A DNA stretch of 64,000 nt from DASYML01 sp036399835 (GCA_036399835.1 DASWMI010000122.1:1-64000), one strand, 5' to 3'. Numbered from the stretch's first letter, positions 1-9,255 are shown. Notes: generated by a model from the letters alone, not told the origin. Made by a program: numbers and translations.

Positions 1-1
1 T

Positions 2-1561
2 CTATACTCTGTTGCCGGCGACAAGAATAAGCACGAAGCGCTTGAGCTTGTCTCTAAAGAAGGTTTGAAGCGAAAGGACGCGCCGCTCAAACTCTCGACC
101 GGAGATGCCAACACGGATGCAGCGCTCAGCTCAAAAAATTATAGACTGAGCGGAGTCGAAGGCGAGAGCGGCGACGCCGTGCTCAATCTCTCAGCCGGAG
201 AAATCAGGGCTATCGAGTTCGCTCTTCATGATGATGCGACCGGGCTTGATGTCACAAAGCGAATCACATTCGATGCTGACTCTTATAATGCCAAGCTCGA
301 AGTCAAACTCATGCGCGGCGGCCAGCCCGTGCCGCAAGCCTCGCTTCTGATTGGACCAGACATAGGCGATCAGGGTGTCAATCATTACACCTTCTACAAC
401 GTCGCGCCCGAAGGCGTTGCTGTTACGGACAGCACCGTCCACAGGCTCTACGCCGCCTCTGTGCACAATCCGGATGAAGGGTGGTTATTTTTTAGTTCGA
501 TACGCGCAGAAGGTGCGGATCGCAAAATCGTCAAAGGTAATGTTGACTGGGCCGGAGTCAGCGACACATATTTTGCCATGGTTGCTGCGCCGCCCAAGCC
601 TTTGCAGGGACTCGAATATCGAACCACATCTTATGAGCATGAAAGCAATGGTAAAAAAGAGAATCGCTATCTGATTACTGCTTATGTTCCGATTCCGACA
701 GACGGCTCGCCGACGCAGCTTTTCGTTGGTCCAAAAGATCACGACCTCTTGGATAAAGCCAGCCAACACATCACACAAACTTTCGGCGGGAGTCGCCAGG
801 TTGATCTCGAAGGTTTGATTAATTACGGCTTTTTAAGTGGCATGAGACGCCGTCTGGCCGTGCCCATCCTCTGGTCCATTAACAAGCTTCAAGCACTGAC
901 AGGCAGCTATGGCGTAGCGATCATCCTCTTCACAATCTTTATCTATTCGCTCTTCTTTCCGCTCAAGTGGCGCTCTTCAAAAGCCATGAAGAAAGCGCAG
1001 AAACTCGCGCCTCGGATGAAAGAGTTGCAGGAAAAAATCAAGGGGATGAAGCAGAATGATCCGCGCCTTAAAGAATTGCAGATGGAGCAGTTGCGTTTGA
1101 TGAAAGAGGGCAATCCGCTTGGCGGCTGCCTGCCTCTCTTGATTCAGATGCCTTTTCTCTTTGCGCTCTACACGGCCATCACGATCTCGCTCGATTTCAG
1201 GCAAGCCTCTTTTCTCTGGATGCCGGACCTTTCGGCGGGCGACCCATTTCACCTGCTTGAGATTATGATGGCAGGCTCGATGATTGTGTTACAGTTGATT
1301 ACTCCCGCGCCTTCAGCCGATCCCTTGCAGCGCAAGATGATGGCTATCGGCATGCCGCTCTTTATGCTCTACATTTTGTGGGGCGCGCCGGCGGGCTTAC
1401 TTGTTTACTGGTTGGTCGGAAACATAGTCGGGTTTAGTCAGCAGTTTCTCATCAATCATCTGACCAAGTCGGAAGATGATGAAGAGCCGCAACCGCCGGC
1501 AGGGAAAAAACAGAAACGCCCGCCGAAAAATTTAGGTCCAGCCAGTGTCTCTCAGGCTTAG
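2..1561 (+). CDS. yidC: Membrane protein insertase YidC, 5'-truncated
   Basis: YidC inserts and folds inner-membrane proteins, alone or with SecYEG. The frame is open from base 2, so the gene begins before the window; the TTG at 65 is not a credible start. About 519 residues are visible. The first part is the soluble periplasmic beta domain. The insertase core follows: a hydrophobic segment near 900-970, a lysine-rich cytoplasmic hairpin (KKAQKLAPRMKEL), then NPLGGCLPLLIQMP and further membrane segments up to about 1450. The tail is charged and lysine-rich, as in other YidC proteins. It is followed 32 bp later by jag, the usual neighbour in the yidC-jag-mnmE block near the origin. The family call is firm; only the N-terminus is missing. 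Confidence 0.96.
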   Translation, partial: LYSVAGDKNKHEALELVSKEGLKRKDAPLKLSTGDANTDAALSSKNYRLSGVEGESGDAVLNLSAGEIRAIEFALHDDATGLDVTKRITFDADSYNAKLEVKLMRGGQPVPQASLLIGPDIGDQGVNHYTFYNVAPEGVAVTDSTVHRLYAASVHNPDEGWLFFSSIRAEGADRKIVKGNVDWAGVSDTYFAMVAAPPKPLQGLEYRTTSYEHESNGKKENRYLITAYVPIPTDGSPTQLFVGPKDHDLLDKASQHITQTFGGSRQVDLEGLINYGFLSGMRRRLAVPILWSINKLQALTGSYGVAIILFTIFIYSLFFPLKWRSSKAMKKAQKLAPRMKELQEKIKGMKQNDPRLKELQMEQLRLMKEGNPLGGCLPLLIQMPFLFALYTAITISLDFRQASFLWMPDLSAGDPFHLLEIMMAGSMIVLQLITPAPSADPLQRKMMAIGMPLFMLYILWGAPAGLLVYWLVGNIVGFSQQFLINHLTKSEDDEEPQPPAGKKQKRPPKNLGPASVSQA

Positions 1562-1593
1562 GGTTTTGACGCGCAGCGACTGCTGAAACGAAG

Positions 1594-2058
1594 ATGAACG
1601 AGGAATGCGACAAGTCTCAAAATTTTCTTAACGCTCTTTTCCAGAGCGCAGGACTTAGCTTGCGCGCTGGAGTGCGAGAGGAAGAAACCACCTGCGTCTT
1701 GAATATAGAAGGACCTGATACTTCATTCTTGCTGGCCGAAGGCGGCGAGCTGCTTGACGCTCTACAGCATTTAGTCAATCAGGCTTTCGGTCGAGGGCTG
1801 CCGAGAGGCGAGCGCATCGTTTGTGATGTGGAGAATTTTCGCGCGACGCGTGAAGCGGAACTGCGCGCGATGGCACGTCATGCTGCTCAGCGTGTGCGTA
1901 AGACCGGAACTGTTTTTACCTTTGGTCCAATGGATGCGAACGAGCGGCGCGTGATTCATCTTTTTCTCGCTGCGGAAGATGATCTTCACACGGAATCGGT
2001 CGGCGAAGGTGACGCGCGCAGACTCAAGGTGAGCCTGAAAACTTCCCCCACACAATAA
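1594..2058 (+). CDS. jag: Jag/KhpB-type KH-R3H RNA-binding protein
   Basis: Small single-stranded nucleic-acid-binding protein of the Jag (KhpB/EloR) family, 154 residues. The first half resembles the KH domain, with the stretch LLDALQHLVNQAF matching the helix after the KH loop. The GxxG loop itself is degenerate (AEGG), so RNA binding through KH may be weakened. The second half is an R3H domain: arginines and alanines in RATREAELRAMARHAAQRV, then the block ending ERRVIHLFLA. The N-terminal Jag-N domain of longer homologues is absent. Its place between yidC and mnmE is the standard one and supports the call. Confidence 0.85.
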   Translation: MNEECDKSQNFLNALFQSAGLSLRAGVREEETTCVLNIEGPDTSFLLAEGGELLDALQHLVNQAFGRGLPRGERIVCDVENFRATREAELRAMARHAAQRVRKTGTVFTFGPMDANERRVIHLFLAAEDDLHTESVGEGDARRLKVSLKTSPTQ

Positions 2059-2112
2059 AACTTTTCCAGGCAAGAATGCGCTTCTCTTCTTCGTGCATTC
2101 TCTTTTCCGGCA

Positions 2113-3486
2113 GTGCCCACAACAGCGGACACCATCGTTGCTTTATCAACTCCGCCCGGTCGTAGCGGCATCGGCGTGATTCGTTTAAGCGGAACGCGCG
2201 CTCTTGAAATCACACGCGCTCTGGTCCAGGATAATCAGTTCACGCCGGAGCCAAAACACGTCACGCTCAAAAGTCTTTGCGATCCTCAAACCGGAGAAGT
2301 TTTGGATCGCGCACTCATCACCTATTTCAAATCTCCACATTCATTCACGGGTGAAGATGTGGTCGAGCTAAGTTGTCATGGCTCGCCAGTTCTGCTGCGC
2401 CAGTTGGTTGATGCGATACTGGTCCAGAATGCAAGGCCTGCTGGTCCAGGCGAGTTTACCTTGCGTGCCTTGAGTCATGGCCGTTTAAATTTGAGCCAAG
2501 CCGAAGCCGTGCGCGATATTATTGACGCGCGGACAAATGCTGCCGCGAGGCAGGCTGCACGCCAGCTCAAGGGTGAGCTTTCGTCGCGTCTACAGCCAAT
2601 GAAGGATTCGCTATTGGACATCATCGTCCCGCTGGAATCCTCGCTTGAGTTTGTAGAAGATGACCTCCCGGAATTTTCCATCCGGGAATTATCATTGCAA
2701 CTCTCGACTCTAGCCGAGCAGATCGGCGCTTTGGCAGCTACTTTTCGCTCGGGCCGACTTTTAAAGGATGGTTTAAAAGTCGCCCTCGCGGGCCGCCCTA
2801 ATGTTGGTAAGTCCAGTGTTTTCAATAGTTTACTGTCCAACGACAGAGCTATCGTGACGGATCTTCCGGGGACCACGCGCGACAGTTTAAGTGAAACAGT
2901 AAGTATTAACGGCATCCCTGTGCTGCTCACTGATACGGCCGGAGTCCGCTCTTCTCAGGATGTGGTTGAGAGTTTGGGAGTCGAGCGTACCCTGCGTGCG
3001 GTGGCAGAGGCTGATTTGGTCGTAGTTATTCTGGATGGCTCTGAACCTTTAACTCGTGAAGATGAAGATGTGCTGGCGCAAGTTAGCCCACATCTGCATC
3101 TCATAGCGATTAACAAGAATGACCTTAAATCATTTTCCCTAAATGGATTAGAGCATCTAACCGATAACTCCTGGCGGGTGGTTGCGGTCTCGGCTAAAAC
3201 CTGTGCGGGTTTGGATGACTTGAGGAATGCTATACTGGAGCCTTTCGAGGCGACTGAGATTCACGAAACCGGGCTGCTCATTACAGATGCGCGCCATTTT
3301 GATCTATTGCGTCGCGCGCAGGATTCGCTCCTCTCATCTTGCGAGCTTCTTAAACAGAGGGCGAGTGAGGAACTGGTGCTGATAGGGCTTTATAATGCTC
3401 TCAGCTTCCTGGGTCAGATTACTGGCGAGACAACCCCGGAAGATGTTTTATCGCAGATATTTGCGACCTTCTGCATAGGAAAATAG
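2113..3486 (+). CDS. mnmE: tRNA uridine-5-carboxymethylaminomethyl modification GTPase MnmE
   Basis: MnmE with MnmG modifies U34 of certain tRNAs (cmnm5U). 457 residues, the normal family length. It starts at GTG 2113 and reads directly into the conserved N-terminal start DTIVALSTPPGRSGIGVIRL, the tetrahydrofolate-binding domain. The G domain is inserted in a helical domain: P-loop GRPNVGKS at residues 227-234, DLPGTTRD switch region, DTAG motif, and NKND. The C-terminus is CIGK, with the conserved catalytic cysteine. The stop is 2 bp before mnmG, so the two are translationally close and form a functional pair. No frameshift or missing motif was seen. Confidence 0.97.
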   Translation: MPTTADTIVALSTPPGRSGIGVIRLSGTRALEITRALVQDNQFTPEPKHVTLKSLCDPQTGEVLDRALITYFKSPHSFTGEDVVELSCHGSPVLLRQLVDAILVQNARPAGPGEFTLRALSHGRLNLSQAEAVRDIIDARTNAAARQAARQLKGELSSRLQPMKDSLLDIIVPLESSLEFVEDDLPEFSIRELSLQLSTLAEQIGALAATFRSGRLLKDGLKVALAGRPNVGKSSVFNSLLSNDRAIVTDLPGTTRDSLSETVSINGIPVLLTDTAGVRSSQDVVESLGVERTLRAVAEADLVVVILDGSEPLTREDEDVLAQVSPHLHLIAINKNDLKSFSLNGLEHLTDNSWRVVAVSAKTCAGLDDLRNAILEPFEATEIHETGLLITDARHFDLLRRAQDSLLSSCELLKQRASEELVLIGLYNALSFLGQITGETTPEDVLSQIFATFCIGK

Positions 3487-3488
3487 CG

Positions 3489-5369
3489 ATGAGTTTTGAT
3501 GAAGCGTTTGACGTCATTGTGATTGGTGCGGGCCATGCCGGATGCGAAGCGGCCTCGGCTGCCGCTCGTCTGGGCGCTCAAACAGCACTCGTCACGCTCA
3601 ATCTGGACCTGATTGGGCAGATGTCTTGCAATCCGGCTATCGGCGGTATCGCGAAAGGCCACTTGGTGCGCGAAATGGACGCTCTGGGAGGCATTATGGG
3701 CCGCGTCATTGACCGCACGGGGATACAGTTTCGTCTTCTTAATCGCTCACGTGGCCCAGCCGTCCAATCTCCAAGAGCGCAGGCAGACCGCTCTCTTTAT
3801 CGTCAGGAGATGCGTAGAGTTCTTGAAGCCACACCCGGCTTGCACCTGCGGCAAGGCATGGTTGTGGACTTAATTATTAAAGATGGAATAGTTTACGGCG
3901 TAGAATTGCAGGATACCAGACGCCTTCGCGCACGCTCTGTGGTTGTTGCTACGGGAACTTTTCTTAATGGTTTGATCCATACGGGGAAGCGATCCTTTAC
4001 GGCGGGTCGTGCCGGAGAGCCTGCCTCTATTGAATTGGCAGAAGCACTCAAGCGTCTGGGGCTCCCTGTCGGCAGGTTGAAAACGGGAACTCCGCCTCGC
4101 CTGGATGGGCGGACTATTGATTGGGATGCTTTTGAGCCGCAATCTGCCGACGCGCGGCCTGTTCCTTTCTCTTTTGCGACCGATAAGATAGAGCAGCCTC
4201 AAATCACCTGTTATATAGGCTATACCTCGGATGAAGTGCATCGGGCCATCCGCTCAAGATTGCACGAATCGCCCCTTTATTCCGGCAAAATCAAGGGTAT
4301 AGGGCCACGCTATTGCCCCTCGATTGAAGATAAAGTAGTAAAATTTGCAGATAAGAATCGTCACCAGCTCTTTTTGGAGCCAGAGGGTCACGATACTCAT
4401 GAAGTTTATCTAAACGGTTTCTCCACTTCCCTTCCTGCAGAGCTTCAGCAAGAGCTGATACACATGATCCCAGGTCTTGAACGGGCGACTATGATTCGCC
4501 CGGGTTATGCTATTGAATACGATTATGTAGACCCTCGTGAGCTTACTCCTTATCTGCAAACCATTCGTTTTAAAGGTCTTTTTCACTCCGGTCAGATAAA
4601 TGGGACGACCGGTTATGAAGAGGCCGGATGTCAAGGCTTGCTGGCGGGCATCAATGCTGCGCTCTACGCTCAGGGCCGCGTGGGTTTTCGCCTCAGACGC
4701 GAAGAGTCTTACATCGGCGTCCTAATTAGTGACCTGATTACGCAAGGGGTTGATGAGCCTTATCGTATCTTTACCTCGCGGGCTGAAAACAGGCTCGCCC
4801 TTCGCCATGACAACGCAGATGAGCGGCTATCTCCATACGGGCGTGAGCTTGGACTGGTCGGTAATCAAGACTGGGAAAGATTTAACCTGCGCCGTGACCG
4901 TATTTCGCAGCTTCGTAACGTTCTGGATGGGACACGTCTCAAGCGTTCGGATTCCGCCTATGCTTCCCTGAGCCGGACTCTGGGCGCGGATTTAGGCGAT
5001 TCTATAACCCTTTCTCATCTAGCTCAGCGCCCGAATGTGACACCCGAGATGATTAAGCAACTACTTCCTTTAGAGCTTGGTCGTGAGGCCCAATCTTCAG
5101 ATTTAGAGTCTGCGCTGGCTGATTCTCTTTATAGCGGTTATATAGAATCCCAGCAGTCAACGCATCAACGCCTTTACCAGCACGATGGATTACGGATTCC
5201 CGATGGCTTTGACTATCCATCCATCAGCGGTCTCTCACATGAAATGATCGAACGCCTGGAACGAACTCGACCACAGACTTTTGGTCAAGCCCGCCGAATT
5301 CCTGGTCTGACTCCCGCTGCCCTCTCAAACCTGCTTGTCCATTTAAACCTGCGAAAAAGCGCTGTCTGA
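3489..5369 (+). CDS. mnmG: tRNA uridine-5-carboxymethylaminomethyl modification enzyme MnmG (GidA)
   Basis: FAD enzyme that, with MnmE, forms cmnm5U34 on tRNA. 626 residues, the usual length. The dinucleotide-binding motif VIGAGHAGCEAA lies near residues 11-22, followed by the conserved block MSCNPAIGGIAKGHLVREMD and by TGTFLNGLIHTG. The cysteine-containing GTTGYEEAGCQGLLAG and FTSRAENRLALRHDNAD regions are intact, and the C-terminal helical domain that contacts MnmE is present. No rsmG (gidB) gene follows, although it often sits between mnmG and parA; here the next element is the parS-like inverted repeat and then parA. Confidence 0.98.
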   Translation: MSFDEAFDVIVIGAGHAGCEAASAAARLGAQTALVTLNLDLIGQMSCNPAIGGIAKGHLVREMDALGGIMGRVIDRTGIQFRLLNRSRGPAVQSPRAQADRSLYRQEMRRVLEATPGLHLRQGMVVDLIIKDGIVYGVELQDTRRLRARSVVVATGTFLNGLIHTGKRSFTAGRAGEPASIELAEALKRLGLPVGRLKTGTPPRLDGRTIDWDAFEPQSADARPVPFSFATDKIEQPQITCYIGYTSDEVHRAIRSRLHESPLYSGKIKGIGPRYCPSIEDKVVKFADKNRHQLFLEPEGHDTHEVYLNGFSTSLPAELQQELIHMIPGLERATMIRPGYAIEYDYVDPRELTPYLQTIRFKGLFHSGQINGTTGYEEAGCQGLLAGINAALYAQGRVGFRLRREESYIGVLISDLITQGVDEPYRIFTSRAENRLALRHDNADERLSPYGRELGLVGNQDWERFNLRRDRISQLRNVLDGTRLKRSDSAYASLSRTLGADLGDSITLSHLAQRPNVTPEMIKQLLPLELGREAQSSDLESALADSLYSGYIESQQSTHQRLYQHDGLRIPDGFDYPSISGLSHEMIERLERTRPQTFGQARRIPGLTPAALSNLLVHLNLRKSAV

Positions 5370-5382
5370 TTGGTTTTGGGAT

Positions 5383-5423
5383 GTTTCACGTGTCCCGAAT
5401 TCGCGGAATGGGACACGTGAAAC
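5383..5423. promoter_or_regulatory. parS: Paired parS-like half-sites (ParB-binding candidate)
   Basis: A perfect 14-bp inverted repeat, GTTTCACGTGTCCC at 5383-5396 and GGGACACGTGAAAC at 5410-5423, is separated by 13 bp. Canonical parS is the 16-bp palindrome TGTTTCACGTGAAACA. Each arm here carries the CACGTG core and one correct outer half (GTTTCACGTG on the left, CACGTGAAAC on the right), while the inner half is replaced by TCCC/GGGA. It lies just upstream of parA and parB. Binding by ParB is inferred. A simple transcription stop for mnmG is less likely because no T-run follows. Confidence 0.7.
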
Positions 5424-5512
5424 GTTCTTAACTCCCGAAAAAGGTGGCGCACAAAGGTTACTTATGCTATTTTCGCGCCAGTCTGCGGATGAAATTTCTG
5501 AGGTCTCGAGAA

Positions 5513-6334
5513 ATGGCTAAAATAATTGCTGTCGCAAATCAGAAAGGTGGAGTCGGGAAAACCACTACATCCGTCAATCTGGCATCAGCTCTGGCAGTTG
5601 CGGAAATGCGCGTACTGCTTGTGGATGCAGACCCGCAGGCTAACGCCACTTCGGGAGTCGGTGTTCAGCGAGGCAGTTTCCGCAGAAGTCTCTATCATGC
5701 TCTGGTTCTGGACGAGCCTCTCTCTAATATAATTCAATCAACAGAACTGCCCACTTTAAAAATCCTCCCGGCAGATAAGAACCTCACGGGGGCCGAAGTT
5801 GAGCTAGTCGAGATGGAAAAGCGCGAATACAGGCTCAAGGAAATCCTCCAACACGTCGGGCAGGATTATGACTTTATTATTGTGGACTGCCCGCCCTCTC
5901 TCGGGCTTTTGACCTTAAATGCTTTAACTGCCGCAGATTCACTTCTCGTTCCGATTCAGTGTGAATATTATGCTCTAGAGGGTGTAACAGAGTTATTCGA
6001 TACTCTGGCACGTATCCGGCGTGTCCTTAATCCAGGTTTAACCATAGAAGGGTTGCTGCTAACTATGTACGATGAGCGTACAAATCTTTCTTCGGCAGTG
6101 GCATCTGATCTACGAGATTTCTATGGTCGGCAGGTCTTTGAGACTGTGATACCGCGAAATGTGAGATTAGCGGAAGCCCCCAGCTATGGTAAGCCCATTA
6201 TTTTGTATGACATACGCTCGCGCGGGGCGGAAAGTTACCTTCAATTAGCAAAGGAGGTCATAACCCATGACAAGAAGAGCACTAGGCCGGGGCTTGAGCG
6301 CACTGCTGTCGGATATGCCGCAGACGGCCAGTGA
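5513..6334 (+). CDS. parA: Chromosome partitioning ATPase ParA (Soj)
   Basis: Walker-type ATPase that moves ParB-parS complexes and can act on replication initiation. The start at ATG 5513 gives the family N-terminus MAKIIAVANQKGGVGKTT with the deviant Walker A box KGGVGKTT at residues 11-18; GAGG lies about 9 bp upstream. The frame is open further upstream to 5444, but that extension has no family match. The Walker B region IIVDCPPSLGLLT and the DADPQANAT motif are present. 273 residues. The end overlaps parB by 68 bp, suggesting translational coupling. The parS-like repeat sits about 90 bp upstream. Confidence 0.96.
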   Translation: MAKIIAVANQKGGVGKTTTSVNLASALAVAEMRVLLVDADPQANATSGVGVQRGSFRRSLYHALVLDEPLSNIIQSTELPTLKILPADKNLTGAEVELVEMEKREYRLKEILQHVGQDYDFIIVDCPPSLGLLTLNALTAADSLLVPIQCEYYALEGVTELFDTLARIRRVLNPGLTIEGLLLTMYDERTNLSSAVASDLRDFYGRQVFETVIPRNVRLAEAPSYGKPIILYDIRSRGAESYLQLAKEVITHDKKSTRPGLERTAVGYAADGQ

Positions 6335-7148
6335 GGAATTGCTGGAGGTGGATATAGACCTCATCGAACCCAGTCCAGCACAGCCCCGCACACACTTCGA
6401 TGAGGAGCGTCTGGAAGAACTCGCCCAGTCTATTCGCTCAAATGGTATCGTCCAACCTTTGCTTTTAAGGCGACAAGGCGAACGATATCAATTAGTTGCA
6501 GGTGAAAGGCGCTGGCGTGCAGCACAACGCGCCGGTCTCCAGCGTATTCCAGCCGTCGTGCGGGATATTCCCGATAATAAATTGCTTGAGTTAGCTTTGA
6601 TTGAAAATATACAACGACAGGAACTTAATGCCATTGAAGAGGCGCACGCTTATAAAAGGCTCATAGAAACACTCGGCTTAACTCAGGAGACGGTTGCGCA
6701 ACGTGTTGGTCGAGATCGGTCTTTTGTTACTAACTATCTGCGTTTATTGCGTTTACCAGAAGATGTGCAACGTCTGGTGGAAGAGGGAAAGCTCTCTACA
6801 GGCCATGCGCGCGCCTTGCTCGGCGTAGATGATTCGGATATACAAAGGCGCGTGGCACTCAATATCATTGAGCAATCCTTATCGGTGCGAGAAACGGAAC
6901 GCGCTATCAAACGGATTATTGCAGGCGCAAACCCGACTACGGCAACCGTGCCGGCAGCTAAACGCGACGATGCAAATGTTAGAGCCGCCGAGACCAAGCT
7001 GCGTCGTCGCTTCGGTACACAGGTGCGCGTCCTGCCAAGCCAGACCGGGACGGGCGGCAAGATCGAGATTGAATATTACAACGATGGGGACCTGAATCGT
7101 CTTTACCAGTTGCTGATTGGAATACAAGAGCCTGCCTCTCAAGATTAA
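6267..7148 (+). CDS. parB: Chromosome partitioning protein ParB (Spo0J)
   Basis: CTP-dependent DNA clamp that loads at parS and spreads. 293 residues. The N-terminal region has the ParB/Srx fold with QPLLLRRQGERYQLVAGERR, including the GERR motif involved in CTP binding, followed by ALIENIQRQELN. A helix-turn-helix domain covers about residues 120-200 (LTQETVAQRVGRDRSFVTNY). The C-terminal dimerisation domain ends at LLIGIQEP. Start ATG 6267 has an AAGGAGG-like site just upstream, lying inside the end of parA. The parA-parB order next to mnmG and a parS-like site is the normal arrangement near an origin. Confidence 0.96.
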   Translation: MTRRALGRGLSALLSDMPQTASEELLEVDIDLIEPSPAQPRTHFDEERLEELAQSIRSNGIVQPLLLRRQGERYQLVAGERRWRAAQRAGLQRIPAVVRDIPDNKLLELALIENIQRQELNAIEEAHAYKRLIETLGLTQETVAQRVGRDRSFVTNYLRLLRLPEDVQRLVEEGKLSTGHARALLGVDDSDIQRRVALNIIEQSLSVRETERAIKRIIAGANPTTATVPAAKRDDANVRAAETKLRRRFGTQVRVLPSQTGTGGKIEIEYYNDGDLNRLYQLLIGIQEPASQD

Positions 7149-7438
7149 TATTACATCGGCTCTGAGGATATAAAAAATTCTTCCTGATAAGTATCTCCAA
7201 ATAGAATACTTCCCTGTTAATTCAAATATATAATCGTCTTTCTAGGTTCTTTACTAAAACTTAGTATTGAAGAGTATCTACTGAATAAGATTTTTTATCG
7301 CAAATGAGGCCTGAGGACGAGAGGCAAAGGGTTATAAAATGAAAATTTCTCAAGATTTAATTGGGCTAGGAAGGTCCTTGGTTGTATTTGTAAAATAACC
7401 GTTGAGGGTTTAGATGATTCGGTAGTGTGTTAAGTAAA
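7149..7438. other. AT-rich intergenic stretch between parB and selD
   Basis: About 290 bp, conspicuously richer in A and T than either side. The only open frame of note is a 19-codon one from ATG 7339 to a stop at about 7398, with no recognisable product. I found no tRNA, riboswitch or clear terminator. It probably holds the promoter region of selD, but no convincing -35/-10 pair could be chosen. Confidence 0.5.
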
Positions 7439-8461
7439 ATGAAAAGAAGATTGACTGAAATGGTGGCCTGTGCTGGTTGAGTGGCGAAACTCGCGCCGCG
7501 CGATCTTGCTCAAGTTTTGAGTGAGCTTCCTCCACAGCCAGTTAACGATAACGTCCTCGTCGGATATGACTTATCCGATGATGCGGGCGTATTTCGCTTG
7601 CATGATAATTTGGCGCTGGTGCAGACCCTGGATTTTTTTACACCAGTTGCAGATGACCCGGAAATATACGGTCGCGTGGCGGCAAACAATTCTCTCAATG
7701 ATATTTACGCGATGGGAGGAAAGCCGCTAACGGCTCTCGCTGTAGTATGTTATCCACAGAAAGAGGATTTGAAAGTGTTGGGCCAGATTCTGCGGGGCGG
7801 GCAATTAGCTCTGAACGAGGCGGGCGTTATCATTCTGGGTGGACATTCCATCGATGATCCTGAGATTAAAATTGGATATGCCGTTACGGGCCTTATTCAT
7901 CCTTCACAAATAATAACAAATGCTAAGGCTCAACCAGGGGATGCTCTCATTTTAACAAAGCCAATCGGGACGGGAGCTATCAGTACAGGGATTAAACATG
8001 GAGTGGCACGCCCAGAAGCCATCGTGGCAGCGATGGAAATAATGACTAAGTCTTCGGCTGAAGCCTCCGAGGCGATGCGTCAAGCAGGGGCACACGCCTG
8101 TACGGATGTGACGGGCTTCGGATTACTCGGACATGCATACGAGATGGCGAAGGCAAGTCGTGTTTGTTTGGAAATACAAGCTGGGCAAGTGCCCTTGTTA
8201 CCAGATGTTCTGGATTTAATCGGACAGGGAATGTTGACGCGAGGAGATAAAAATAACAGGGCATATGTTGGAGAAACCATAGAGATTAGCCCTGAAGTCT
8301 CGCGTGAAATGCAGAGTGCGCTTTTCGATCCGCAAACGGCTGGCGGCCTCCTGATTAGCATCGAGCAATCCAAGGCGGAAGAGTTGGTCGCAAAAATTGG
8401 CGGCGCTGTAATTATTGGCCGTGTGCAGCCGCTTTCGGAAAAGTTGATTAAAGTGATTTGA
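7439..8461 (+). CDS. selD: Selenide, water dikinase SelD, selenocysteine-containing (in-frame TGA at 7478-7480)
   Basis: SelD makes selenophosphate from selenide and ATP, the selenium donor for selenocysteine and selenouridine. The obvious reading frame starts at GTG 7481, but that lacks the catalytic N-terminus. Reading through TGA 7478 back to ATG 7439 gives RLTEMVACAG-U-VAKLAP, which aligns with the known SelD N-terminus (E. coli RLTQYSHGAG-C-GCKISP): the TGA falls exactly on catalytic Cys17 and the following lysine matches Lys20. The rest is typical: DDAGVF, GGHSIDDPEIKIGYAVTG, DVTGFGLLGH, DPQTAGGLL. 340 residues with Sec at 14. SelD selenoproteins are known in other bacteria. The only other reading is a pseudogene with a single nonsense change, unlikely given the exact position. 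Confidence 0.93.
7481..7525 (+). promoter_or_regulatory. Candidate bacterial SECIS region after the selD TGA
   Basis: Bacterial SECIS hairpins lie within about 40 nt 3' of the UGA and are bound by SelB. Here a 5-bp stem CTCAA/TTGAG with loop GTT lies at 7509-7521, and GC-rich segments (CTCGCGCCGCGCG) lie between it and the TGA. The TGA is convincing from alignment; the exact fold of this element is only inferred. Confidence 0.4.
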
Positions 8462-8725
8462 GTTATTTGATAGCGAAAAGAGTCTTATCGAAAACTCGGC
8501 TAGCCGTCGGCTCTTTATCTTTTTGTTGCTTTACACAGATTGGTTTTATCTAACTGCAAAGAGTATTTTATAAGCTTTATCTGGCGACTGAAATATCTAG
8601 GTATATAGCTAGATGGACGCAGGCTCTTCGCCTTGACGGGTTGTGAAATTGCGTGCTAGACTCGCAAGCTTTTGATACGCTTACATTTTCTTAATAGGTA
8701 ACCTGTCGCCAGACAACCTGCTCGT

Positions 8726-8731
8726 TATAAT
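8726..8731 (+). promoter_or_regulatory. Candidate -10 element of the atp operon
   Basis: A perfect TATAAT lies 12 bp before the first atp start codon (ATG 8744), with a poor -35 (CTGTCG). If used, transcription would begin only about 6 nt before the ATG, giving a nearly leaderless mRNA; no Shine-Dalgarno sequence precedes this ATG. The rest of the 282-bp gap 8462-8743 shows no gene. Confidence 0.35.
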
Positions 8732-8743
8732 TATACGACTGCC

Positions 8744-9238
8744 ATGATCCTGTTAGGCTTAGCCGAAAATTCGATTCAATTAGTGCCGGACGGCACTATT
8801 TTTATCCACATTGCGATTATTCTCGTGATGATCTATGTCTTGAATGCGACGCTCTTTAAGCCTATTAACCGCATTCTGGAAGAGCGTGAGCGGCGCACGC
8901 GTGGGCAAATGAGCGAGGCTCGCAAGACCATGCTGAGCGTCGAAGAGATGTTGAGAAATTATGAGCGCTCTCTGCGTGAGGCCAGAGCCGAAGGCTATCG
9001 GTTGATGGAGCAGGAGCGCGCTCTGGCTATGCGCGAGCGACAGGAGCAATTAAGTCTTGTTCGTGAAGATTTAAATCGTTCGATTGCGGAGCAGAAAGAA
9101 GCTATTCGCGCTCAGTCCGAGGCCGCACGCGCTACGCTCAAGACGGATGCCAGCCGGATTGCCAGAGAGATTGGCGAGCACATTCTTCATCGTCCGATTA
9201 GCGAGACGGCGGCAAACATTTCAGAATCGCGTATGTAA
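8744..9238 (+). CDS. atpF: F-type ATP synthase subunit b' (peripheral stalk)
   Basis: One of two b-type stalk subunits of the F0 sector. 164 residues: one membrane helix near residues 17-36 (IFIHIAIILVMIYVLNATLF), then a long charged helix rich in Glu, Arg and Ala that forms the coiled-coil stalk. Pairing with a second, non-identical b gene directly downstream (17 bp) marks it as the b' member of a b/b' heterodimer, as in photosynthetic bacteria and several other phyla. The start lacks a ribosome-binding site (see the -10 candidate). Confidence 0.88.
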   Translation: MILLGLAENSIQLVPDGTIFIHIAIILVMIYVLNATLFKPINRILEERERRTRGQMSEARKTMLSVEEMLRNYERSLREARAEGYRLMEQERALAMRERQEQLSLVREDLNRSIAEQKEAIRAQSEAARATLKTDASRIAREIGEHILHRPISETAANISESRM

Positions 9239-9255
9239 ATCGCCTTTAGAATTTT

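Noticed and set aside
7149..7438. AT-rich gap considered for tRNA-Sec or another RNA
   Set aside because: No cloverleaf-like pairing or conserved T-loop could be traced.
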